Shown here piece by piece: positions 1-10,200 of a stretch of 64,000 nucleotides of DNA. The stretch covers positions 200,657,605 through 200,721,604 of the forward strand of contig CM077643.1 of assembly GCA_039707465.1 (NCBI GenBank), given 5' to 3'. The position numbers and the translations under genes are program-made. Source of the stretch: Rhabdophis nuchalis (taxonomy: Eukaryota; Chordata; Lepidosauria; Squamata; Natricidae). The notes beneath the pieces were generated by a model. The model did no database searches and was not told the origin of the DNA. It was given only the letters and a program-made list of their open reading frames with translations. Positions within the stretch are counted from its first letter, which is position 1. Each line of letters opens with the position of its first letter.

Positions 1-132
1 TAATGTTTATTCAACATAAATAGGGTTGGCAGTCATGATATTACATGATTATACTGCCGTTACCAGATCTCTTTCCTGTTTTGAGTTCTTACTCCATGAA
101 CATTACTGGGAAGTTACAGAGTACTTCTAGAG

Positions 133-540
133 CAGTGGTGGGTTTCAAATTTTTTAGAACCTACTCTGTAGGTGTGGCCTATTTTGTGGGCGTGGCTTGG
201 CAGTCATGTGACAGGGTGGGAGTGGCCACCTTTTAAAATGTGGTGAAACTCATTTAACAACGCTCTTGCTTAGCAACCAAAATTTTGGACTCAATTGTGA
301 TGATAAATTCTTTCTTTCTTTCTTTCCTTCCTTCCTTCCTTCCTTCCTTCCTTCCTTCCTTCCTTCCTTCCTTCCTTCCTTCCTTCCTTCCTTTCCTTTC
401 CTTTCCTTCCCGTTGGGTCACTGGCAGCGGTGGGCCAGATTTACTTCCAGGTACGCCAGTGGAACCCCCTCTCACCGGTTCTCTAAATTTCACCAACCGG
501 CTCTCGCGAGTAGGTGCGAGCCTGCAGAAACCCACCACTG
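133..540. mobile_element. hAT MITE with internal (TTCC)n; 8-bp TSD TTCTAGAG
   Basis: Ends are CAGTGGTGGGTTTC and GAAACCCACCACTG (inverted). The exact 8-bp duplication TTCTAGAG flanks it at 125-132 and 541-548, diagnostic of a hAT insertion. No transposase. A pyrimidine-rich tetranucleotide array forms its centre. A near-identical copy is at 40340-40721. Confidence 0.9.
309..411. repeat. (TTTC)n/(TTCC)n microsatellite inside the hAT element
   Basis: About 100 bases of TTTC, then TTCC, then TTTCC units. It generates meaningless PSFL / EGRK open frames on both strands. Confidence 0.95.
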
Positions 541-548
541 TTCTAGAG

Positions 549-807
549 AAACGAGGAGTTAAAATGGTTACATTTTACTCCTTCCTAAAAAACCATAATT
601 GGGAGCACCAACTCCGTCACTAAGTGCCAAGCTCTCTAAACAAAACTTCACAGCACTGTGATGGGCTTACGACCTCACTTCCCCTTTGCTTGTTAAGCAA
701 AACATCATGTTGTCACGACTTACCATTTTATTCCGCCTTCTGTATTAAATCTCTTTGTCACAAGCCATGTGCAAAGCACACACATGATGATGAAATGACC
801 ATGGGAC
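549..807. other. Intergenic or intronic sequence, nothing recognised
   Basis: AT-rich sequence between two hAT copies. No exon, RNA gene or repeat landmark seen. Confidence 0.4.
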
Positions 808-1114
808 CAGAAGTGACATTCAGCCAGTTTGAACCGGTTCAGGCAAACCGGTAGCGGAAATTTTCAGTAGTTCGGAGAACTGAAAAATACCACCTCTTGT
901 TGGCCCGGCCTTCCTGCCCCCATCGTTCCCAGTCCTATATTCCCTTGTTTTTTAGCTCAGCTGATTCACATGGCAGAGCGGATTGCCGTGTCTCAGCTGA
1001 GCTAAAAAACAGCTCAGTTCACCAGCCGACTGAGGGTGGTCTTTGAGTACTGGACGCACATGTGAAGCGTGCTCTCATAGAATCGTTAGGAAAAGATTTG
1101 GATTCTCACCACTG
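808..1114. mobile_element. hAT element, subfamily with CCGGTAGC and GAGCTAAAAAACAGCTC core
   Basis: Degenerate start CAGAAGTGACATTCAG and end GATTCTCACCACTG. Shares its whole interior (GAACCGGTTC, CCGGTAGC, TATTCCCTTGTTTTTTAGCT, GCTCTCATAGAA) with 32016-32320. Flanks CATGGGAC and TATTGGAC match at 6 of 8 positions, consistent with an old duplication. Confidence 0.7.
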
Positions 1115-1236
1115 TATTGGACGCTACATTAAATGAGGCACTTGGTAAATGAAGGTTGCCTTTACAAACATGATTGCAGCTCTTACAGGTTTGCATCATA
1201 CTAAGGAGAAGGAAGGCAAGCTGTGACTCTCCACAA

Positions 1237-1238
<2 letters not shown>

Positions 1239-1268
<30 letters not shown>

Positions 1269-1742
1269 TTTATTTGTATACCGCCTCCTCTCCCCAAAGG
1301 GACTCGGAGCGGTGCACAGGGAATAAAAAACCAATATAAAATACATACAAGATAAATAATTAAAATACGAATTAAACAATTGTCCCTGCGCTAAAATCCC
1401 CTAAATTACTTTACACTAAAAAAACCCTAAAACTCTATCAAAAGACGGAGGACTAACCTAGGCCGGCCAAGCAGAAAAAGTGTGTTTTCAATTTTTGACG
1501 GAAGGAGCGGAGGTCCGTAGTTGTTCTAATTTCGGAGGGAAGGTCGTTCCAGAGGGCTGGGCCCGCCACAGAGAAGGCCCTTCCCCTGGGCGTCGCCCGC
1601 TGGCATAGCCTAGTGGACGGCACCCGGAGAAGCCCCTCTCTGTGGGAGCAAATCGGCTGCAGGGATGTATGGGGCAGGATCCGATCCCGCAGATAACTAG
1701 GTCCCGAGCCATGGAGCGCTTTAAAATGGTGACTAACACCTT
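1239..1742 (-). mobile_element. L2-type LINE, 3' fragment (minus strand)
   Basis: Reverse orientation. It begins with an (AAT)n tail at 1239-1267, then the 3' UTR (CACCGCTCCGAGTCCC on minus), then coding sequence for the C-terminal end ([26 protein letters not shown] region). Truncated near GAGCGCTTTAAAATGGT. Same family as 8430-11630. Confidence 0.88.
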
Positions 1743-2952
1743 CGGATCAAGTCCCTGATCCGAAGTATTGTCATCCCTTACTACCAATGATGCCAGCAAT
1801 CAAGATCTTTTGGGAATTAGTTTCAACAACCTCTGAAAGATTGTATAGGTTATTGCTGGAATCCAGATACCTGGCAGCCACAATCTGGGAAGAAGTTTAA
1901 AATGAAGATTGCAGTGCCAACCAGAGAGTGCTTGAGCTGATGGAGCCTCCAAAAGTTGACCTCAAAAGATGTTAGTGTGACAGAAGAGGGAAATTAAGTC
2001 CTCCATTTCTTCCTCCAAAAGTCAACAACGCAGCTACCCTTCAAAGTCACAGGTGAGCTGGGTGTTTTCTCCTTCATTCCACAACTACCTTGTAACAGCA
2101 AAACTGCAGCCATGGCAAGTCTCAGAATCCATAAACTGCAACTACCCACTTGCATCCATGTTTCTCATTCATTCTTATGATCACCAGAACAAATCCAAAT
2201 CACCATTCAACTCTTGAAATGGGTTGATAGGGTTAGTATGCAGTGCACCTATATGTCTGTATTTTTCCTACAGCCCAAACGCTGCTGAGTATTTTCAGCT
2301 GAAAACAAAGAACCACACTCAGGATTGCGCCACCAATTTGCAATAATGTAGTTCCAAATGGCTGAGGCAGGCTTTCTCCTTCCCTCTGGGTGTTGGGATC
2401 AAGGTGGTTGAGAGAGAGAAGAGTGATTAATGCTCCACGGTAAAAATTGTATGAGTTGTCCTCTTCCTAGTCTATGTCAAGAACTTTCTCTCTCCCCATC
2501 TTTTGGGTGGGATTGCTTGTGAGACTAGATCGCATTCAGGGATTGCTTGTTCATCACTTATTTCACACCCCTTATGGTCACAACATTCAGTTTTGTTAAC
2601 AGGCTTTGCTAATCCCCCTCTCCCCCAAATTTAACAAGGGCTTCCAACACAGCTTCATACTTGAAACTAAGACATAAGTGCATCTCTGGCATAATCAGAT
2701 GTTCTGATATTCTTTCTCCCCAATATTATGCATAGCTCAGATCTACTATGCAGAGCCCCTCCATTCTTAGAACTTTGGATGCCTAAAAATGCACAATATT
2801 AAGACTCCTTCACTAAGAAAAGAATATCTCTCTTGATCACTGCAATCCAAAATTACAGAATCTTTTTAAAGGAGGTTAACTTTTAAGATGGAGTTAAAAT
2901 CTCTCCAATATAACATTTCTTAAAATTCTGGGAGGAAAATCAGGAGTCACTA
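1743..2952. other. Non-coding sequence, nothing recognised
   Basis: I see no splice-bounded coding segment, RNA gene or clear repeat boundary here, including no convincing next dynein exon. Confidence 0.4.
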
Positions 2953-3812
2953 TCTATATAAATAAAAATGTAACTATGAGTTTGTTCAAAACAGGTAATC
3001 TCCGAAAGTACTGCACCGATCGCTTCCAAATTTTCACACAATGTTCCTTACAAATACGGCACCAATGATATATATAGATTGTGTAGATGTCACACCTGTG
3101 CCAGGTACATGCAATGGAAAGGTAAACAATGTAGGTAGATGGATACAGAGAGAGCAGTGAGCCACAGGATGACATAATACAAAATGTCATAATACTCTGT
3201 CCATAAGATTCAAGGAGAAATACAGTAGGGTGGTAGGTAGGCAGCTATAGGGATAGAGAGAAGGAGGGGGAAATATGGTAGGTAGGTAGGTAGATAGGTA
3301 GGTAGGTAGGTAGGTAGGTAGGTGGATAGAGAGGGAGAAATACAGTAGGTATACAAATTTAATAATAAAATAAATAAAAAAGGTAGGTAGGTAGGTAGGT
3401 AGGTGGATAGAGAGATAGAGGGAGAAATACAGTAGGTAGGTAGGTAGGTAGGTAGGTAGGTAGGTAGGTAGGTAGGTAGGTAGGTGGATAGGTGGATAGA
3501 GAGAGAGGGAGAAATACAGTAGGGGGATAGTGAGAGAGGCCGAGGACGACGGAGGCCATCGCCCGTCCCTTTGGAACAGCACTTGCCTATCTTTCAGGAC
3601 TGACTGGCCCATGTTCAACTGCTGTTCACATGGAACCCTTCTCCACTTCAAAGTAGGTAGGTAGGTAATGGGAGAGAGGGAGAGGTAGGTAGGTTGGGGG
3701 TTATACGGTGGTTGTGTGTACATGTTTGTGTGTGCAGGTATAGATCTTCACACAGATTGGTTGGCCATTTAACCAGACTGGGCCAGAGCAACGCGTGGCC
3801 GGGAATGGCTAG
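2953..3812 (+). mobile_element. Non-autonomous Helitron candidate with TAGG arrays
   Basis: Begins TCTATATAAATAAAAATG and ends GGGAATGGCTAG, flanked by A (2952) and T (3813): the 5'-TC, 3'-CTAG and A/T target rule of Helitrons. A GGCC...GGCC GC-rich stretch sits just before the 3' end. The left region (CTGCACCGATCGCTTCCAAATT) resembles sequence seen in animal Helitron ends, from memory. No Rep/helicase frame. The interior is mostly tetranucleotide repeats. Confidence 0.55.
3275..3495. repeat. (TAGG)n microsatellite arrays
   Basis: Three blocks of TAGG units (about 3275-3331, 3381-3410 and 3430-3492) separated by a GATAGAGAGGGAGAAATACAG-type spacer that is itself repeated. They generate a false PTYLPTYL open frame on the minus strand. 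Confidence 0.9.
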
Positions 3813-3819
3813 TTATCAA

Positions 3820-4135
3820 ATAATTTTATTTATTTTTATGTATGTGATTCGTCTGCTATTCCCCCTCATAGACTCTGGGTGGTTTACACATCACAAAATA
3901 GCAAAAGGAATAAAAATATAATTTAAAACCTCAAGACAAAAATGTAATAAGTAATATCAAATAACAAAATTATAAAGTGCTGATGTTAAAGGCAGGTAAA
4001 GGTAGCCAAGCAGACAGGTGTGACTTAATATTAGTCTTTCAGCTTTGGCAGAAAACTCTGCTCAGTAAGAGCTTGAGAATATTCAGTCACAAAATTAGCT
4101 GTGCTCAATCTTTCATTCCAGGGGACATGAATCAT
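3820..4135 (-). mobile_element. Old LINE 3' fragment (L2-like, minus strand)
   Basis: The block TTTATTTATTTTTATG...GACTCTGGGTGGTTTACA matches the inverted 3' UTR layout of the L2 copies (ATTTAT tail, CGCC-like box, GACTC-GGG). Coding-derived sequence after it is strongly decayed. It ends about 20 bases short of dynein exon 8. Confidence 0.5.
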
Positions 4136-4156
4136 TAAAAAGATATTTGAACTTAC

Positions 4157-4276
4157 TTTTTAAAAAGGGTATCCTTGGCAGCTTCCATTTGTCTTAATAT
4201 CATGTTCTGGAAGAGGGAAAGTTCCATTGAGTCTTGACGATTGTGAAAAGCTGCCTTATCAATTAAGCGCAAATCT
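4157..4276 (-). CDS. DNAH7: Dynein heavy chain coding exon 8 ([14 protein letters not shown])
   Basis: A 120-base exon at the far end of a 17.4-kb intron. The acceptor is GTCATTTTCGCAG and the donor GTAAGTTC. It encodes [20 protein letters not shown] then [19 protein letters not shown], ending in an incomplete codon (AA). The next exon, expected to begin with a W-[FY]-P-type motif from family knowledge, was not found in the remaining 4.1 kb, so it is presumably outside the window or too diverged for me to see. Old LINE-derived sequence ends about 20 bases beyond the donor. Confidence 0.9.
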
Positions 4277-7200
4277 CTGCGAAAATGACAAAAAAAGAAT
4301 ATCATGGCATGGTATATTTTCACACTTAAAAAAAATATAAAGTTATTGAAACTTTCTATTTAATCTAATTAAATAGATGGCCACAGTTCATAGGTACCCA
4401 TTTAATTCTCAATCAAACTAAATATTGTAATTGAGCAAAGCTGGGAAGCAGTTTAGATTCAATCCTCAAAAAGTGCTTCAGAGAGCGTGGGAGGGCAAAA
4501 TAGCATTTGCAATTTCTGCAGGCAGCCATGCTCCTTTAAAGCAATGCAGACAAAAGGTATGCTTGCAGACACTGAAGTATTTTTTTAGAATTCACAGCTG
4601 AAGCCTAGCGCAGTCCTGTTGTTTCATACTCTAAATACAAACATAAGCAATCATACTTTATGTCCTCTTAACAGATTGTCCTATTTTTACATTTCTAATC
4701 CATTTTGACATTTTCAAATAATTTAGTTAGCCAAAAAAAAAAAAAAACCCCCAGACCAACGGTTTGTGAATATGAGTTAATTTAAGATTGCAATCTTTGG
4801 CTTTGCCAAATCGTAACATGAATATTGATGCACAAAACATCCTCTAGTCTGAACAATATGCTTCAGATGAATCAATAAAATTTCAGAAGAAACTTTACAC
4901 ATCTTTTTTTCTCCACAGCATTTCTTTATAATTGTTTTTATTCTTTATAACAGGGGTCCCCAACCCCCGGTCCGTGGACTGGTGCCAGTCCGTGGCTTGA
5001 TAGGAACCGGGCCACAGGGCCGGAGAAGAGGAGGAGGGAGGAGGGGGCAGCCCCCTGGGCAGAGTGCACGCCAGATGTGGGAGAGCACAGGGACGGCCGT
5101 TCGTGCCGTTGGAGGCCCTAGAGGGCCGAGTGAGCCGACTCCCCCCCCGTGTGCGCATGCACCGCCTGTCCCCCACCCCCGCTCCTCCTCTACGCCAGCC
5201 GGTCCGCAGAATTTTCTTTAAAATGAAACCGGTCCCTGGTGCAAAAAAGGTTGGGGACCCCTGCTTTATAACATGTCTGTATTCAAAGAACTGCTTGGAG
5301 AGGGCTAATGCCAATGCCTTTAAATTTGTTATGGGCATAGGAAAACATCAGCCTTCAATCAATGAAACGAAATTTACTGCAGCCCATTGTGCATCTGTTT
5401 CACAGACTTTTACTAAAGAGTACAAGGTTAGGGAAAACAAGAGATGATCATCACCTAGATCTGTCTATCCTCTTCGATGTAAGTTTTTAAATGTGCCCCT
5501 AATGAAAAATAAGAAAATATGTACTAAACTCAGTAAAGAAAAAAATATTTCATTTTTGTTTTTCTTTTTTAAGCTATTTATATCGCCACATCTGCTAGCA
5601 ATGAATCTGGCAGCATATATTGAGTTAAAACCAAATAATAAAATAAAGCTAAAAATACAAATAACGAATGTCATGACTGTCAAAAAAAAACCCATTCCTA
5701 ACTTACAACAGAACAAAGCAATAAAACCAATCAACCATCAGAGATTACTCAACCTTCTAGCCCTAATGCCTGGGGGAACAGCCAGGACTTTCATGCATCA
5801 AGAGGTGATGACAATTTTCCACTAAAGAAGGTGGAAACTGCACTCTGGCCAAGTTCTAAATTCTATACAGTCTTTGTTGTCAATTGTTCACAAGGTCATT
5901 GGGATATAAGTCTTGTAAGCCTAAAACACTTTATTTGCTTTAACACTCAAATAACTTCTTAAATGTGCTTTATGAGCCAAACCATTCATTTATTTACTTA
6001 GCCATGTGGCAACATCTTCACTGGGCCCTGCTGATGTGCTTGTTCTGTGGGTGTGTAGACCAGGTCACAAGGCAAAAATGTATCTATGTGGTGGAGGATA
6101 GGAGTACTCTGAATGTGTTCATTGTTGTACCTATCTCAGCACCAATACCTTTCTCTGCAGGCACATATGTGCATACACACACCCCCTAAGTGTTTTAAGG
6201 AAAAGAGGAGTAAAATTCTTCATAAGAAAAAGGCAATCAGAACCACAAAAATCACAAAATCACTTTAAGGAAGCCTGAGCTACCATTCATTAAAACATCA
6301 CATATAGCATTTCTTCTCTTTTTTGTTTTTTTGTTTTTTGTTTTGTTTCATTTTATCACTCATAGAAATTTATGAACCATATATTATAAATATATGTATG
6401 GAATGCAGTTCTTTGGCAGTGATATTTGTCAGAGTGCACTGAATAAAAGAAGCTTGGGGAACAAATCTGACAATGAGTTTCAGCATTCTTAAAGAAATTA
6501 GCTAATAAAACACATTATTTTACTGGTTTAGCCTATATATAAATTTCAGTTAAAAAAACAACAATCTGATAAGACTGTCTCATGCTTTTCTATCTCAGGA
6601 AAAAAAGAACAGCTCAATTAAGCTTCCCTATTAGACACTACTATCTGAGATCTTAATAGAACAAAACTAAGCATGGTAAAGTGGCTTTTTCCCCCTTCTT
6701 CTTTCCTTTTATATACTTATATATACTTATTAATAAAATAATCTGAACTGCCAGGATAAAAATACCACACTTGGAAATTGGCTCAACTGCTGATTAAAAC
6801 GAATAATGGTAATGTTTCATGGCCTTTCCCAGTCAGGAAGAGAAACCTGATCAGGCACAGCTCTGAAAATATTTTAAAGATAATGTTCTCTGACAACAAT
6901 TAGCTCCTTCAGGGCTCTTGCTGTCAGAATGAAGCACTGCCTCCACAAAACAAGCTTAGCACATTTTGCCTGATTTGCCTTCACACCAACAGCCCCGGGT
7001 GAACATTTTTGGCTATTACTGTAGTTCTTCCTGAATTCTTTGTTCTCATTATTGTTTGCGTACATTCAATATTAAGCCAGCTTTACATCTCATTACTGAA
7101 CACGATAGAATGAGAACACTCATTTGCCTGATCTCAACATTTTGCAAGCTGAGGTCATAAACAAACCGTACTTAACAGAATAAACTAATCCTCTGCAACT

Positions 7201-10200
7201 AGATGCCCTCCGGTTTTTCTGGGTTACAATTCCAGTCTAACCAAGCCAACATGAAGGCTGTCATCTAGCAGATCTAAAGGACATCGGAAAGTGGGGTCTA
7301 AGTGATTTTCAAAATGAGAACAAGGAGTGAAAGGTAAATATTTATACAATTAAACATTTAATCACTACCTTTTAGTGGTGGGTTTCAAAAATTTTTAGAA
7401 CCTCTTCTGTAGGTATGGCCTGCTTTGTGGGAGTGGCTTGCCGGCCATATGACCAGGTGGGACTGGCTTGCCACCAATGTGATTGGATGGGCATGACCAA
7501 CTTGTAAAATGTGGTGAAACTCACTTAACAACGCGGCGGCGGTGGAGGCGGCGGTGAGAGCGCCGAAATGGAGGTCGGTGTTCTCGGCGTCCTTGGGGGC
7601 AACGGTGGACACCGGCCGGGCCGCTGGATGCCAGGCTGGCCTGAGGAGGCCGGAAGACGGCCCAGATGGTTGCGAGACGGCGGTGAGAGCGCCGGAGCGG
7701 AGGCTAGCTCCAAGGACGGCGGCGGAGACGGTGGTGGGAGCACCGGACCAGAGGTTGGCATCCTCGGCGTCCTCGTGGTGGTGGTGGACGCTGACCGGGC
7801 CGTCGGACGTTTGGGCGGGCCTCTGGTGGCCAGAAGGCGCTGGCGAATCTCTGGCCGGGAGAGGAAGGAATCTTGCCCCATGGCTCTAGTGATCGGTCGG
7901 TGGGAGAGGCCTATTAAAACAGGCCCGGGGCCGGAGAGGAGGATGATGGTGTCTCCGGCCGGCCAGGCCGGGCTGGGCCTGGAGGAGGAAGTACGGCTGG
8001 CTTGGGCCTAACCGACCTCTCCTGGGCATGAGAGGACCTTCCAACTGGGAGAATAGACTCCCTGCCAGCGCGGATGGCGCCAAATTTGAGATCTTGAGCT
8101 ACCTTTTAAAGACCTAAGTTCTAGAACGCAACTTTTAAGACCTTTAAGACCTTTCGCCCTATGGTCCTTTTAAGATCTTCGAAGACCTATGTGCTTTTAA
8201 AGACCTGTGGAACGCAGCAGCCGAACTGAAATCCCAAACTTAATTCCTCACTGATGCACTTTAAAGTCTATTTATTTATTTATCATCTATTTATGACATT
8301 TTACATCTTTAAATTGTGGCCAACGATGCCTTTTTAAAATCAATTATAATCCATGACCCATTTATGTATTTTATTCTTGCATTTTATATTTATTCATAAT
8401 TATTTATTTAATTATTTATTCATATCAAAATGTACTCTAAAGTAGACCTATTACTACTGCGAGAGTCCCCGCTCTCGCAGGTTTGGCCCTCCGCTTTAAC
8501 GAGGGCCCGCCTTGATGAGGGATTTATTAATCCGGAGAGGTGGGCGAAGCGCGGTCTCAGGGGTTTTTTAGTTTTTAAATTGTTGTCTATTTTAGGGGGC
8601 ACCAGGGAGAGGGGAGGGTATAGACAGGTTGAGATGAGCAAGAAGGGAATGGGCCGGGCCAGCAGACGGCGGAAGGAGGCGGAAGGATCCACTGGGAGGG
8701 GGGACATACGGCTCGTTTCCATGGAGGGCCTACCCATCCAGAGGGTTGCAGGGAGAGGCAGGTCCGAGGGGAGACAAGTTCTATCCTCCCGGTTGGAGGC
8801 GCGTGGCCGTTGGTTGCAGAGGGTCAGATGCCACAACCCCCGCAGGCTAGGTGGTCAGGGAGTACAGTGCCAGGGCCCGCGGCTGATGTTCTGCAATGCC
8901 AGGTCCGTGGTCAACAAAGCCCCCCTCATCCATGACCTTGTGTCAGAGGGGGAGCCGGACCTGGTGGGAATTGCGGAGACCTGGTTGGGCCACGAGGGAG
9001 GACTCCCCCTCGTTGAAATGTGCCCGCCAGGTTACTGCGTTTTTCATCAGCCCCGGGCCCTAGGCAGGGGTGGAGGGGTAGCGGCTATTGTTAGGGAAGG
9101 TCTAGAGCCGAGAGAGACCATTGTGCCACAGACCACCAGTTGTGAGTCCCTCTGCGTGAAGTGGGGCCTAGGGAGGCAATTGGGCTTGCTGGTTGTATAC
9201 CTGGCTCCCCGCTATGTAACAGCAGCCCTGCCCGAGCTCCTCGAGGTGATCGCTACGATGGCAGTTGAGACCCCCAGACTGGTAATCATGGGGGACTTTA
9301 ATCTGCCATCGGTGGGCGAATCATCGGAGGCAGCTCGGGAGTTCATGGCTTCCATGACGGCTATGGACCTGACCCAAGTAATTCAGGGCCCCACCCACGA
9401 GGGTGGACATACGCCGGATCTAATCTTCGTCTCTGGCCAATGGAAGAGTGATCTGGGTATAGGGGATATATCATCACACCCCTGTCATGGTCAGACCACT
9501 CACTTCTCCGGCTCGACTTTCCAATCGCTACACCCCACCGCGGGGAGGCGGAACCTGAGTCACCTATTTGGTTCTGCCCCAGGCGCCTGATGGACCCTGA
9601 CAGGTTCCAGACGGCGCTTGGGCCACTTCCTGTATCCCTGACCCGCGCCCCGATGGAGGACCTCGTGGCCGCATGGAATACTGCGGCCACGGGAGCCTTG
9701 GATCGGGTTGCGCCCTTGCGGCCTCTCTTGCGGCGGCGAACCACCCTGACTCCTTGGTTTACCGAGGAGCTAAGGGTGATGAAATGCCACAAGAGATGCC
9801 TAGAGAGGAGATGGCCCAGTGGGATGTCCCGAGGCAGGTCTTGAGACAGTTTTGTGGGAAGAGTTTGACTCTGTTACTTCCGAGGATATGGACAGGTTAC
9901 GCGGGCGACTGCAAGCCACCACATGTTTATTGGACCCGTGTCCCTCCTGGCTTGTACTGGCATCCTGGGAGGTTACACGAGGCTGGCTCCAGGAGGTTGT
10001 CAACGCTTCTCTGAGTGAGGGTTTCTTGCCTGCCTCCCTTAAAGAGGCTATGGTGAGGCCCCTCCTGAAGAAGCCCTCTCTGGACCCAGCATTATTGGTT
10101 AATTACCGTCCACTTTCTGGCGAAGGTTGTAGAGAGTGTGGTGGCACAACAGTTTCCCCGTCACCTGGAGGAAGTTGATTATCTGGACCCACGCCAGTCC

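Noticed and set aside
262..290. X-box-like CTTGCTTAGCAACC in the hAT copies at 133 and 40340
   Set aside because: Only the right half (AGCAAC) fits the consensus; the left half lacks GTNRCC, so it is not called a site.
254..623. Open frames of about 95-112 codons on both strands rich in PSFL or EGRK
   Set aside because: They translate the (TTCC)n array inside a hAT element; the same applies to frames at 21116-21590 and 40473-40752.
3187..3723. 178-codon minus frame of PTYLPTYL repeats
   Set aside because: Translation of TAGG microsatellites in the Helitron candidate; no protein family.
1..4150. Next dynein exon after exon 8
   Set aside because: Searched by eye for a segment in the right phase beginning with a W-[FY]-P-like motif; none had both splice signals and a fitting frame.
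5064..5447. 127-codon plus frame and 147-codon minus frame
   Set aside because: Both cross the GC-rich hAT-Charlie copy at 4951-5263 and have no splice or family support.
7525..8011. Overlapping long frames on both strands (115-147 codons)
   Set aside because: GC-rich, stop-poor DNA with repeated GGC/GCC words; likely LINE 5' UTR rather than a gene.
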